This document shows, one piece after another, positions 52,369 to 60,539 of a DNA stretch of 64,000 bases. The first letter of the stretch is position 1, and each line of letters opens with the position of its first letter. The notes below the pieces were generated by a model that saw only the letters and a program-made list of their open reading frames with translations, was not told the origin of the DNA and did no database searches. Origin of the DNA: Ideonella alba (GTDB taxonomy: Bacteria > Pseudomonadota > Gammaproteobacteria > Burkholderiales > Burkholderiaceae_C). A program made the position numbers and the translations under genes. The stretch spans positions 62,001 to 126,000 of the forward strand of contig NZ_JAGQDF010000008.1 in NCBI RefSeq assembly GCF_018069875.1, given 5' to 3'.

Positions 52369-53408
52369 TTCGCCGGGGTGGTGGCGCCAGGAGTCGTCAG
52401 AGGCTGGATGCCGGTCACGCCGGCGGCGATCACGCGACCCGGGCCAGCGGCCAGCAGCGCGGCGGGCAGGGTCAGCGGCGCGGTGTCCAGCGGCACCAGC
52501 GCGTCGCCCTGCAGGCGCAGCACGGCACCGGCCTGGCTGGCCAGCAGCCAGTCGGGGCCGCTGGCGGTGATCGCGGTGATCGAGGCCGGAACCGGGTTGG
52601 CGATGGCCTGCCAGCCCGCGCCGCCGTCGGTCTGGCGCCAGACATTGCCGCGCAGGCCGGCCAGCAGCGCGCGGCCATCGGGCAGCAACTCGCCGGCGAA
52701 CCAGCTGCCCTTGTAGGGCGAGGCCAGTGGCTGGAAGCTGGCACCGCCGTCGTCGGAGCGCACGATCTGCCCCTGCTCGCCGGCCAGCAGCAGCGTGTCG
52801 CCCTGGCGCCGCGCCACGTACCAGTGCAGGCCCTTGGGGTTGGGCACGCGCGCCATCCAGGGCTGCCAGGTCTGGCCGCCATCGGCGCTGTGGAAGGCCA
52901 GGCCGTAGGCGCCCACCGCCAGCAGGCGGCGCGCATCCCACAGCAGCACATCGAGGAAGGGCTTGTCGGGGCCGTCGGCCAGCAGGCGCTCGGCGTCGCG
53001 CCGGGCCTCGGGCGTGGTGGCGGCCTGCAGCGCGATCTGCGCGGCGCGCCGGCCGTCCAGGCGCAGCTGCCAGCTGTCGCCGCCGTCGGCGGTGGTCAGC
53101 ACCGCGCCGCCGTGGCCCACGGCCACGCCGTGGCGGGCATCGGCAAAGCGCACCATGGTCAGCGTCACGCTGACCGGGCAGGGCACCTGGCGCCAGCGGG
53201 CGCCGGCGTCGTCGCTGAGCACGACGATGCCGCGCTCACCCACGGCCACCAGGCGCTCACCGGCGCGGGCCACCGACAGCAGCACCGCCCGCTCGGGCTG
53301 GCGCACCGTCAGCGCGGGGCGTTGCAGCGCCTCGCCCACCGGTGCCGGGGCAGCCAGGGCAGCCGGCGTCAGCGCCAGCGCCACCAGCACATGCAGCAGC
53401 AGCTTCAC
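52365..53408 (-). CDS. exported YCF48-like beta-propeller protein
   Basis: 347 residues with a signal peptide (MKLLLHVLVALALTPAALA). It contains repeated YCF48/BNR-type units: VGERGIVVLSDDAGARWRQV, VGHGGAVLTTADGGDSWQLRL, VGAYGLAFHSADGGQTWQPW, AGEQGQIVRSDDGGASFQPL and AGLRGNVWRQTDGGAGWQAI, each with the SxDxGxxW Asp-box. These fold as a seven-bladed propeller. Usually found beside RND transporters in such clusters; probably an assembly or accessory factor. Confidence 0.88.
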   Translation of the reverse strand: MKLLLHVLVALALTPAALAAPAPVGEALQRPALTVRQPERAVLLSVARAGERLVAVGERGIVVLSDDAGARWRQVPCPVSVTLTMVRFADARHGVAVGHGGAVLTTADGGDSWQLRLDGRRAAQIALQAATTPEARRDAERLLADGPDKPFLDVLLWDARRLLAVGAYGLAFHSADGGQTWQPWMARVPNPKGLHWYVARRQGDTLLLAGEQGQIVRSDDGGASFQPLASPYKGSWFAGELLPDGRALLAGLRGNVWRQTDGGAGWQAIANPVPASITAITASGPDWLLASQAGAVLRLQGDALVPLDTAPLTLPAALLAAGPGRVIAAGVTGIQPLTTPGATTPAK

Positions 53409-53418
53409 GACCGGCCTT

Positions 53419-54765
53419 TCAGCGCACGCCTTCGCCCGCGAGCGCGTCGCCGGTGAAGTAGCTGTCGGGCTTGCGCGGCACGGCCTTGTAGTGCACGGGC
53501 TTCTCGTTGACCACGCCGCTGGCGTACCAGGCGCCCGAGACCAGGTCGTTGAAGCCCCACTGCTGCTGCGGCGTGGTGGCGGGCAGGTCGGGCATCACCA
53601 CCGGGTGCGACCACAGCGTCTTCCACAGCTGGCCGTTGGCGTCCCAGCGGTCGCCCAGCACGGCCACCCAGGTGTCCTCGTCCACGTAGTAGCGGCTCTT
53701 GGGCGCCTGGTGGCGCTGGCCCGGCTTCAGCGTCGACTCGATCACCCACACCCGGTGCAGCTCCCAGCGCACATGGTCAGGGTTCAGGTGGTTGGCCAGC
53801 AGCACGTCGCTGTCCTTGGCGGCCGTGTGCAGGCGGTTGCTGTTGTAGGGGATCAGCATCTCCTGCTTGCCGACGATCTTCCAGTCGAAGCGGTCGGTGC
53901 GGCCCGAGAGCACATCCACCTCGTCGAAGCTGGCCACGCCGCTGGTGGCCGGCGTGGGCGTGTCGCAGCAGGCGTTGGGCAGCTTGCGCACGCGGCGCTG
54001 GCCGGTCAGGTAGACCCAGACCTGGGTCTTGTCCTGGTCCAGGTTCTGGCGGCCGGTGATGGCCTCGCCGGCGCGCACCGGCGGGCCGCTGTTGACCAGG
54101 CGGATCAGCCAGTAGTCGCCGCCGAACTTGTCCTCCTGGCCTTGGGCGTAGTAGGGCATCTGGAAGTCGCCCACACCTTCGACCGACAGCACGCGCTGCC
54201 CGCTGGCGGTGGTCAGGTAGCCGCGGAAGTCGGACTGCCAGGCCTCGCCGCGCCAGTGCAGTTCGTTGTTGGCGACGATCTCCTTGGCGCTCTTCGGGAT
54301 GGGGAAGGGAATGCCGCCATAGGCGCCCTTGACCACCTCGCCGTCCAGCTTGGCGCTGGTGGCGTTCTTGAACGTGGCGTCATAGACCCACTGCGGCGCG
54401 GCCGCGGTGCGGTGGGTCTTGTAGACATCGACGCGGAAGGTCTTGGGGTACTTCTTGAGCAGCGCCTGCGTGCCATCGCTGAGCTTGGCGGCGTGCTGGG
54501 CCAGGTTGTCGGCGGTGATCGAGTACAGCGGCTTCTCGGCGGCGAAGGGGTCGCCGCGGCGGCCGCCGTTCTTGAAGCCGGCCACCGGCGTGGTGTAGCC
54601 GCCGCTCCAGGCGGGGATGCTGCCGTCGGCGTTGCCGGCGCGCTCGGCGCCCAAGGGGGTCAGCGTGGTCTTGAGCTTGGCGGCCTCGTCAGGCGTGGCG
54701 GCGGCCAGCGTCAGGCCGGCGTGGCCAGCCAGCACGGCAGCCAGGGCGATGTGGTGGAACTTCAT
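53419..54765 (-). CDS. DUF1329 outer-membrane-associated protein
   Basis: 448 residues with a signal peptide (MKFHHIALAAVLAGHAGLTLA). It matches DUF1329: LTPLGAERAGNADGSIPAWSGGYT at the mature N-terminus, GGIPFPIPKSAKEIVANNELHWRG, GQRRVRKLPNACCDTPTPATSGVASFDEVDVLSGRTDRFDWKIVGKQEMLIPYNSNRL, and VWVIESTLKPGQRHQAPKSRYYVDEDTW. These proteins have a LolA/LolB-like lipid-binding fold by family knowledge and regularly accompany DUF1302. It probably works in uptake of hydrophobic substrate through the envelope. Confidence 0.92.
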   Translation of the reverse strand: MKFHHIALAAVLAGHAGLTLAAATPDEAAKLKTTLTPLGAERAGNADGSIPAWSGGYTTPVAGFKNGGRRGDPFAAEKPLYSITADNLAQHAAKLSDGTQALLKKYPKTFRVDVYKTHRTAAAPQWVYDATFKNATSAKLDGEVVKGAYGGIPFPIPKSAKEIVANNELHWRGEAWQSDFRGYLTTASGQRVLSVEGVGDFQMPYYAQGQEDKFGGDYWLIRLVNSGPPVRAGEAITGRQNLDQDKTQVWVYLTGQRRVRKLPNACCDTPTPATSGVASFDEVDVLSGRTDRFDWKIVGKQEMLIPYNSNRLHTAAKDSDVLLANHLNPDHVRWELHRVWVIESTLKPGQRHQAPKSRYYVDEDTWVAVLGDRWDANGQLWKTLWSHPVVMPDLPATTPQQQWGFNDLVSGAWYASGVVNEKPVHYKAVPRKPDSYFTGDALAGEGVR

Positions 54766-54782
54766 GCAAAGGCTCCGTTGGA

Positions 54783-56504
54783 TCAGAAGGTGCGGCGCAC
54801 GGACAGCGCGACGAAGTGGCGGTCGGCCAGCGGGTTGCCCAGGCCGTAGATCGCATGGCCACCGCTCAGCAGCGGCGAGAGATCCACAAAAGGCACGGCC
54901 GGGCCGATGAAGTGCGTGTAGTTCAGCGCGAACTGCCACAGGCCCAGGTAGGTGCCCTCCAGGCCCACGGTGGCGTTGCCGGTGCCCCGGGCGCCCCAGC
55001 CGGCGCCGGTGACGGCCGAGTTCCCGTCCACCACATAGCGCAGGCCCAGCGGCAGGTTCAGGTCCAGACCCGGCAGCACCTGGCGGTAGCTGGGCGTGTA
55101 GATGAACTGCAGCGCGGTGGCGTCACGCGTGCGGCCCTCGTCCAGCGAATGGTCGGGGTCGGTCTTGGACAGCACGCGGTTCCAGGCCAGCTCGGCCACG
55201 AAGGTCGACTCCTGGGCCAGCGCGTTGGGGCCGAAGCTGGCCAGCGTGGACAGGTTCAGGTGCGCGGTGCGGCCCAGCGCCGGCCGCGGCTGCGGCTGGC
55301 CCACGCCACCGGCGTAGATCATGTTCTGGCTCCACAGCGGCATGTCGTCGCGCAGCGACGCCTCGCCCGCCAGGTTGAAGTCGCCCACGGTGCGCGAGAA
55401 GCTGGCACCCACCGTCTTGACGTTCTTCGGGAAGGCGTAGAACCAGGTGCCCGGCAGCGTGCCGAAGGGACTGGGCGTGCCGGCCGGGTTGATGTTGCCG
55501 TAGAGCTGGCCGCTCTTGTCGTGGAACCGGGCGGCGTAGAAGCCCAGGTCGGTCTCGTCCAGGCGCCACTTGAGCTGCAGGCCGAACTGGCCGCCATGGC
55601 CGGGCTGGGTGTCGGTGCCCGGGGTCAGCACGAAGTTGCCCACGTTGGGGATGTTGACGAACTCCGGCTGCTGCGAGCCCCAGGGGATGTTGGCGGTGGA
55701 GAAGTAGCTGCCAGCCGGCGGCACGCGGTCAGAGTCCCAGCGGAACTGGACATAGGCGCCCAGCGTCATCGCGGGCGATAGCTGCAGCTGGGCCGAGAGC
55801 TGCGGCACCGGCCGCACGATCTCCTTGAACTGCGCGTTCGGCGAGGCCAGCAGCTTGTCGATGTCCACCGGCCCCTGGGCCCGCGCGATGCCGTTGTCGC
55901 CAAAGAACAGGCTCTCGCCGTACTGCAGCGCATGCTGGCCCAGGCGGGCGGTGAGCTTCATGCCGTTGTCCAGCGTCCAGCCGCCGAAGACGAAGGCATC
56001 CAGCAGTTCGCCATCGCCCCCGGCGATGCGGCGGGTGCGCGCGGGGAAGGCGTTGGGCGGCGTCTGGCCCAGCGTGGGGTCGTTGTCGGCCTGCGTGGCG
56101 CGGTGCAGGCGATCGTCGTACCAGCCGGCGGCGCTGAGGCGCACACCAAAATCACGGCGCCAGATCGCGTCGAACTCCGACAGCACATCCAGCCGCGCCG
56201 ACACCAGGCCGCGTTTCTGGAAGTTCTGGTCGCCGGCGTTGAAGTTCAGCGCCTGCGGAAAGCTGAAGGTGGCCGGTGCCGGCGGCGGCGCGCCGGTGGG
56301 GATCTGGCGGAAGGACTCGGTCAGCGCCGGGTCGGCCGCGCCGGTGCGCAGCTTGGTGCTCAGGCGCAGCGTGTTGTCCCAGCGGACCGACCAGTCGGCG
56401 TCGCCGGTGTCGATCTCGATGGCGTGGGCCTGCGTGGCCAGGGCCGCGGCCAGCGCCAGGGTTCCGAGCCGCAGCGTCGGGGGGTGTGAAAGGGTCTTCT
56501 TCAT
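54783..56504 (-). CDS. DUF1302 outer-membrane beta-barrel protein
   Basis: 573 residues with a signal peptide (ending ATQAHA before IEID). It is rich in alternating beta strands and ends in RRTF, with the C-terminal Phe expected for BAM-assembled barrels. DUF1302 landmarks are IDTGDADWSVRWDNTLRLSTKLR, LNFNAGDQNFQKRGLVSARLDVLSEFD, LGQHALQYGESLFFGDNGIARAQGPVDIDKL and TGAYVQFRWDSDR-like segments. It is the likely pore for the hydrophobic substrate. 17 bp upstream of DUF1329. Confidence 0.92.
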   Translation of the reverse strand: MKKTLSHPPTLRLGTLALAAALATQAHAIEIDTGDADWSVRWDNTLRLSTKLRTGAADPALTESFRQIPTGAPPPAPATFSFPQALNFNAGDQNFQKRGLVSARLDVLSEFDAIWRRDFGVRLSAAGWYDDRLHRATQADNDPTLGQTPPNAFPARTRRIAGGDGELLDAFVFGGWTLDNGMKLTARLGQHALQYGESLFFGDNGIARAQGPVDIDKLLASPNAQFKEIVRPVPQLSAQLQLSPAMTLGAYVQFRWDSDRVPPAGSYFSTANIPWGSQQPEFVNIPNVGNFVLTPGTDTQPGHGGQFGLQLKWRLDETDLGFYAARFHDKSGQLYGNINPAGTPSPFGTLPGTWFYAFPKNVKTVGASFSRTVGDFNLAGEASLRDDMPLWSQNMIYAGGVGQPQPRPALGRTAHLNLSTLASFGPNALAQESTFVAELAWNRVLSKTDPDHSLDEGRTRDATALQFIYTPSYRQVLPGLDLNLPLGLRYVVDGNSAVTGAGWGARGTGNATVGLEGTYLGLWQFALNYTHFIGPAVPFVDLSPLLSGGHAIYGLGNPLADRHFVALSVRRTF

Positions 56505-56535
56505 GGTCTCCTCGGTGGCGGTGTGGTGGGGGCGG

Positions 56536-57651
56536 TCAGGCCGCGTGCTCGACGATGGGCGCCAGCTGCTGGGCCAGCGCCGGGAAATCAGTGGCCGGCT
56601 CGGGGTGCAGGTCCCACAGCGCGGCCTGGGTGGTGATGGCGTGGACCTGCGCGGCCCGTGCCGTGCGGCGCGCATGGAACTGCGCCAGCAGACGGCGCCG
56701 GTCGGGGGCGGTGGGCAGCAGGCTGCCCAGCACGGCCGCGTCTTCAATGGACTGCGCCGCCGCCTGGCCAAAGTGCGGCGGCAGCAGGTGCGCGCTGGCG
56801 CCAATGCGCAGCACCGCGCCGCGGTGCCAGGGGCCGCTCAGCAGGCCGGTCTGCACCGGGCGGCTGATGACGGTGGCGTCGTCACGCACCAGCGCGGCCA
56901 TGGCCGCGGGCGCGCCGCCCATCTGCTGCAGGCGCTGGCGCAGCGCGGCCGGCGTGGCGGCGGGGCGGGCGCCGGGCGTGTCGTCGCACAGCACCGCCAG
57001 GCCGGCCTGGGCCACGCCGGTGGGCACCACCAGCACCTTCAGGCCGCTGGTGCCCACGCACCAGGTCAGGCGGTCGATGCCGCGCGGGCGCGCCACCAGC
57101 ACATGGTCCCAGCGCTGCGGCAAGCGCTGGCTGGTGGCGCCCAGCGGGGGCTCGGACTGCAGCATCGACGCGGCGCCGGCCACGATGGCCAGGTCGCACT
57201 GCCACAGCAGCCCCGCCGCACCGGACAGCCGGGCCTGGCCGGCGTGGGTGCTGCTGCGCTCGACCCGGGCGCCCCAGTGCAGGCGCACGCCCTGCGCCAC
57301 GCAGGCCTCGTGCAGCGTGGCCAGCAGGTCGGCGTAGCCCATGCCCATGGCCGCCGGGCAGGCCGCACCGGCCAGCGACGGCGCCGGGATCTCGAACTGG
57401 GTGCGGCCGGCGGCATCGACGCAGACCATCGAGGTGTACGCAAAGCCCTTGCGCACGCAGGCCTCGGCCACGCCCAGCGCCGCCAGGTCACGCAGCATGT
57501 TCGGCACCACGTCGATCGAGGCCGGCGGTGCGGCCAGCCGCGCAGCGGCCTCGAACACCTCGACCTGCGCCCCGGCGCGGGCCGCGGCCAGGGCCGCTGC
57601 CAGGCCCGACAGGCCGGCGCCCGCAATGCCGATGCGACGCAGCGTGGCCAT
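56536..57651 (-). CDS. FAD-dependent monooxygenase-like protein with altered flavin motifs
   Basis: 371 residues. The N-terminal dinucleotide-binding motif GIAGAGLSGLAAALAAARAG is intact. The two later class A fingerprints are altered: the DG motif reads AIVAGAAS (155-162) without the Asp, and the GD motif reads RIGASAHLLPPHFGQAAAQSIEDAA with A285 in place of the invariant Asp. It may bind flavin poorly or act as a carrier, oxidase or sensor; otherwise it resembles hydroxylases of the PHBH group. It is the first gene of the 14-gene operon, divergent from the LysR gene. Confidence 0.75.
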   Translation of the reverse strand: MATLRRIGIAGAGLSGLAAALAAARAGAQVEVFEAAARLAAPPASIDVVPNMLRDLAALGVAEACVRKGFAYTSMVCVDAAGRTQFEIPAPSLAGAACPAAMGMGYADLLATLHEACVAQGVRLHWGARVERSSTHAGQARLSGAAGLLWQCDLAIVAGAASMLQSEPPLGATSQRLPQRWDHVLVARPRGIDRLTWCVGTSGLKVLVVPTGVAQAGLAVLCDDTPGARPAATPAALRQRLQQMGGAPAAMAALVRDDATVISRPVQTGLLSGPWHRGAVLRIGASAHLLPPHFGQAAAQSIEDAAVLGSLLPTAPDRRRLLAQFHARRTARAAQVHAITTQAALWDLHPEPATDFPALAQQLAPIVEHAA

Positions 57652-57854
57652 GGTCTCAGGCCCTGCGCCGCAGTGCGTTGGTGTTTGTGGGCGCGAGTTC
57701 GCCCATCGCCTGGCCCAGGGCCATTCGTTGTCTCCAGTCGTTGTAGGAAAGCGGGTAAGCGAGAGGTTAGGGACTGGCGACCATCATGAAAAATGACTTC
57801 GATGCAAGCGACGTTTCAACGGCATCTAACGATCAAGGGTTATCCCGGCACGCC
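57652..57854. promoter_or_regulatory. divergent control region between the catabolic operon and its LysR gene
   Basis: 203 bp if the LysR start at 57855 is right. The half next to LysR (about 57780-57850) is visibly richer in A and T than the neighbouring coding DNA, which supports it being regulatory rather than the LysR N-terminus. Several T-N11-A arrangements can be found, but none is distinctive enough to call the LysR box. Confidence 0.5.
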
Positions 57855-58796
57855 ATGCGCTTGAACCGACTGGACCTGAACCTGCTGGTGGCGCTGGATG
57901 CGCTGCTGACCGAGCGCAGCATCACGCGCGCCGCCGAGCGGCTGCACCTCACGCCATCGGCGCTGAGCAGCGCGCTGTCGCGGCTGCGTGATTACTTTGA
58001 AGATGAGTTGCTGGTGCAGGTGGGCCGCAAGATGGAGCCCACGCCGCGCGCCGAGGCGCTGCACGACGCCGTGCGCGACGTGCTGGTGCGCATCGACAGC
58101 ACCATTGCCAGCCGCCCGCGCTTCGACCCCACCGCGTCGGACCGGCTGTTCCGCATCTGCCTGTCCGACTACACGCAGATGGTGATCGCGCCGCACCTGC
58201 TGGCGCTGTGCGCGCAGGAGCGCTGCAGCGTGCGCTTCGAGTTCCTGCCGCAGGTGATGAACCCGCAGCGCACCCTGGAGCGCGGCGAGGCCGACCTGCT
58301 GGTCATCCCCCGCGGCTTCATGTCACCCGACCACCCCGAGGAACTGCTGGTGGAGGAGCACTTCGTCTGCCTGCTGTGGGCCCACAGTCCGCTGGCCCAG
58401 GGCGAGTTCACCTTCGAGCGCTACCTGGCCGCCGGCCACATCATCATGCAGCCCCCCGGCGGCACCGGCGACTCGTTCGAATCGTGGTTCGTCAAGCGCT
58501 ACGGCATCACCCGCCGCGTGGCCGTCATGTCCTACGGCTTCGCCGCCATGCCCGCCCTGGTCTGCGGCACCGACCTGGTCGCCACCGTGCACGCCCGCCT
58601 GGCCCACTGCTTCGCCACCACCTGGCCCCTGGCCATCCGCCAACCCCCGCTGCCCATCGAGGGCATGCAGCAGGCGATGCAGTGGCACAAGTACAAGACG
58701 CAGGATCCGGGGTTGGTGTGGTTGAGGGATGCGTTCAGGAGGGCGGTGGGGAGGATGGATGGGGAGAGGGCAGACGGGGTCGCAGTGGCTGCCTAG
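57855..58796 (+). CDS. LysR-family regulator, NodD/LinR-like
   Basis: 313 residues from the ATG at 57855; an in-frame ATG at 57786 would add 23 residues without family similarity. The HTH reads RLNRLDLNLLVALDALLTERSITRAAERLHLTPSALSSALSRLRDYFEDELLVQVGRKMEPTPRA, the NodD/LinR type often linked to aromatic compounds. The effector domain has the usual two lobes (LFRICLSDYTQMVIAPHL; EELLVEEHFVCLLWAHSPLAQGE). Being divergent from the operon start, it most likely activates it in response to substrate. Confidence 0.88.
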   Translation: MRLNRLDLNLLVALDALLTERSITRAAERLHLTPSALSSALSRLRDYFEDELLVQVGRKMEPTPRAEALHDAVRDVLVRIDSTIASRPRFDPTASDRLFRICLSDYTQMVIAPHLLALCAQERCSVRFEFLPQVMNPQRTLERGEADLLVIPRGFMSPDHPEELLVEEHFVCLLWAHSPLAQGEFTFERYLAAGHIIMQPPGGTGDSFESWFVKRYGITRRVAVMSYGFAAMPALVCGTDLVATVHARLAHCFATTWPLAIRQPPLPIEGMQQAMQWHKYKTQDPGLVWLRDAFRRAVGRMDGERADGVAVAA

Positions 58797-58984
58797 TACG
58801 GCTGGGGTTGGCCGGTTGTGGGTGGCCGAGGACACGGCGGGATCAACGGGCGGCTCTGCAGCGGTTGCCGACTGTCGCGCGCTCAATTGGGCTGGCTGCT
58901 GACCGCCAGTAGCGGCAGGTCGCGAACGACTGATGTCCGGATGCATGCCCGCAATACCATACGGACTTCGATAGGATCCTGCCA
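58797..58984. other. intergenic junction between native DNA and the lower-GC island
   Basis: 188 bp without a gene. Base composition shifts here, from GC-rich LysR coding to the more balanced ATPase gene. An AGGA ribosome site lies at 58973-58976, 8 bp before the ATPase ATG. No repeat or attachment site was recognised. Confidence 0.45.
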
Positions 58985-60262
58985 ATGAAAACGCACCAAG
59001 TATTTGGTATTCAGTCGGACGTGGTTGACGCTTCGTATATCGACCGCGGCGCGCTCGACTCGGAGTTCCGAACTCTCGTCGATCGTGGGCAGATGCACAT
59101 CGCGATTCGTGGTGCATCCAAGTGCGGCAAGTCATGGCTCCGCAAGAAGGTGCTCGACAACCCCATCGTAGTGCAGTGCCGTTTGTCGTACACAACAACT
59201 GACGTATACCGAGACGCACTGGCTGCCCTCGGCGTCCGCTTGGAGGTTGACCGCACGGTCACGAGCAAACTGGGTGGCAAAGTTGGCGGCTCCGTTGAGG
59301 GCGGTTTCGCGCTCTTTGCGAAGGCCTCTGCGTCGACCGAGGGCACGTACGGCAACGACACTTCGACGAAGGAGGCAGTGGTCGGTCGCAATGTTACCGA
59401 CCTTAGGTTCATATCGGACACGATTCGGGAGTCTGGGCGAAAGCTGGTCATCGAGGACTTCCACTACCTGCCGATCACTGAGCAGCAGAAGTTTGCGTTC
59501 GACTTGAAGACCCTGTGGGACTACAAGACCCTGGTAGTTGTGGTCGGCGTGTGGATCGACGACAACATGCTGATCACTCTGAACTCGGACTTGGCCGATC
59601 GGATTGAGGAACTGCCCGTCACCTGGAGTGAAGCTGAACTCAAGCAGGTGTTCACGAAGGGATGTGCCGCCCTCAGCATTCGCCCTACGGACGCCGTCTC
59701 GACCCAACTTGCTGAGATCGCCTACCAAAGCGTGGGCTTGCTTCAGAAGCTGGCCCTGCGGTATCTCGACGAGCTGAAAATCTATGATGCTGCCCCGAGC
59801 GGTATGGAAATCGAATTGGACAACGTCGACAAGATTTCCGACGCGGCCATGCATACTGCTGAACAGCTAAACCAGCTCTATCAGAGCTTCGCTAAGAGGG
59901 TCTGCGAAGGCGTGCGGCAGCGAAAAAATGCTACTGGCATTTATGCGCACGCGCTGAAGGTGATCATGGAAGCGACCGACGGAGAGCTACTTGCCGGCAT
60001 TCCAGCCAAAGATATCTACCGCAAGGCGCACGCCGCAGAGCCGCGAGTGCAGCTTCCCAATCTGCGCTCAGTGCTGGCGAAGTTTGCAGCGCTCCAGGTT
60101 GACCAAGATGGTCGTTCGCTTGTACTGGCCTACGACGGGCAGAACGAGAAGATCAGCCTTGTCGACCGACAACTCCTGCTCTATCGGCGCTTTGCCACTG
60201 TGAAGTGGCCCTGGGAGGACCTGATCGCTGAGGTGGGCGGTAGCGCTGATGCGTACGACTGA
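58985..60262 (+). CDS. P-loop ATPase with Gly/Lys-rich insert and probable C-terminal winged helix
   Basis: 425 residues. Walker A is GASKCGKSW (43-51) and Walker B is LVIEDFHYLP (154-163), with E157/D158. Between them lies a peculiar insert at 95-122, rich in Gly, Lys and Ala (SKLGGKVGGSVEGGFALF then AKASASTEG). After the ATPase core comes an arm (LPVTWSEAELKQVFTKGCAAL) and helices. Residues about 325-410 (GELLAGIPAKDIYRKAHAAEPRVQLPNLRSVLAKFAALQVD) look like a winged helix as in ORC/Cdc6 or STAND ATPases. I recall uncharacterised bacterial homologues with the same insert and DDFHYIP motif; none has a function I can state. Codon use is less GC-rich than in neighbours, so it is probably acquired. 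No membrane segment. Confidence 0.75.
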   Translation: MKTHQVFGIQSDVVDASYIDRGALDSEFRTLVDRGQMHIAIRGASKCGKSWLRKKVLDNPIVVQCRLSYTTTDVYRDALAALGVRLEVDRTVTSKLGGKVGGSVEGGFALFAKASASTEGTYGNDTSTKEAVVGRNVTDLRFISDTIRESGRKLVIEDFHYLPITEQQKFAFDLKTLWDYKTLVVVVGVWIDDNMLITLNSDLADRIEELPVTWSEAELKQVFTKGCAALSIRPTDAVSTQLAEIAYQSVGLLQKLALRYLDELKIYDAAPSGMEIELDNVDKISDAAMHTAEQLNQLYQSFAKRVCEGVRQRKNATGIYAHALKVIMEATDGELLAGIPAKDIYRKAHAAEPRVQLPNLRSVLAKFAALQVDQDGRSLVLAYDGQNEKISLVDRQLLLYRRFATVKWPWEDLIAEVGGSADAYD

Positions 60263-60539
60263 GCGGTGGTGTTAGACGACGGCCGGTCGGCCGTCCGCTC
60301 TCGGACGCTGCGATCACGACAGCGAATGTCGCAGATGGGTCGAATAGCGCCGACCAAGCATTGCCGAGCCAGTCAGCGTGGCGGCGCGATAGGCCCGCGG
60401 TCGCGATCAGAGCGGCCGTTGACGCGTATCTGGTCCCAGGCATTGCCAACCCTGTTCGCGGCCCGGACACATGCTCAAATGCTCAAGAGAAGTCGTCATG
60501 GGATCCCCATACACTCAAGTCAGGCTCGTCAAGGCAATC
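60263..60539. other. 277-bp gap in the low-GC island
   Basis: No gene supported. Short frames exist on both strands, the longest on the minus strand from 60470, but none has family features or a ribosome site. The sequence may be a decayed remnant. Confidence 0.4.

Noticed and set aside
49696-52716. A 1006-codon plus-strand frame opposite the RND transporter
   Set aside because: Antisense to a transporter with clear RND motifs and coupled start/stop; no ribosome site or domain.
60153-60470. 105-codon minus-strand frame between the ATPase and lipoprotein genes
   Set aside because: It overlaps the 3' end of the ATPase gene, has no ribosome site and no recognisable domain.
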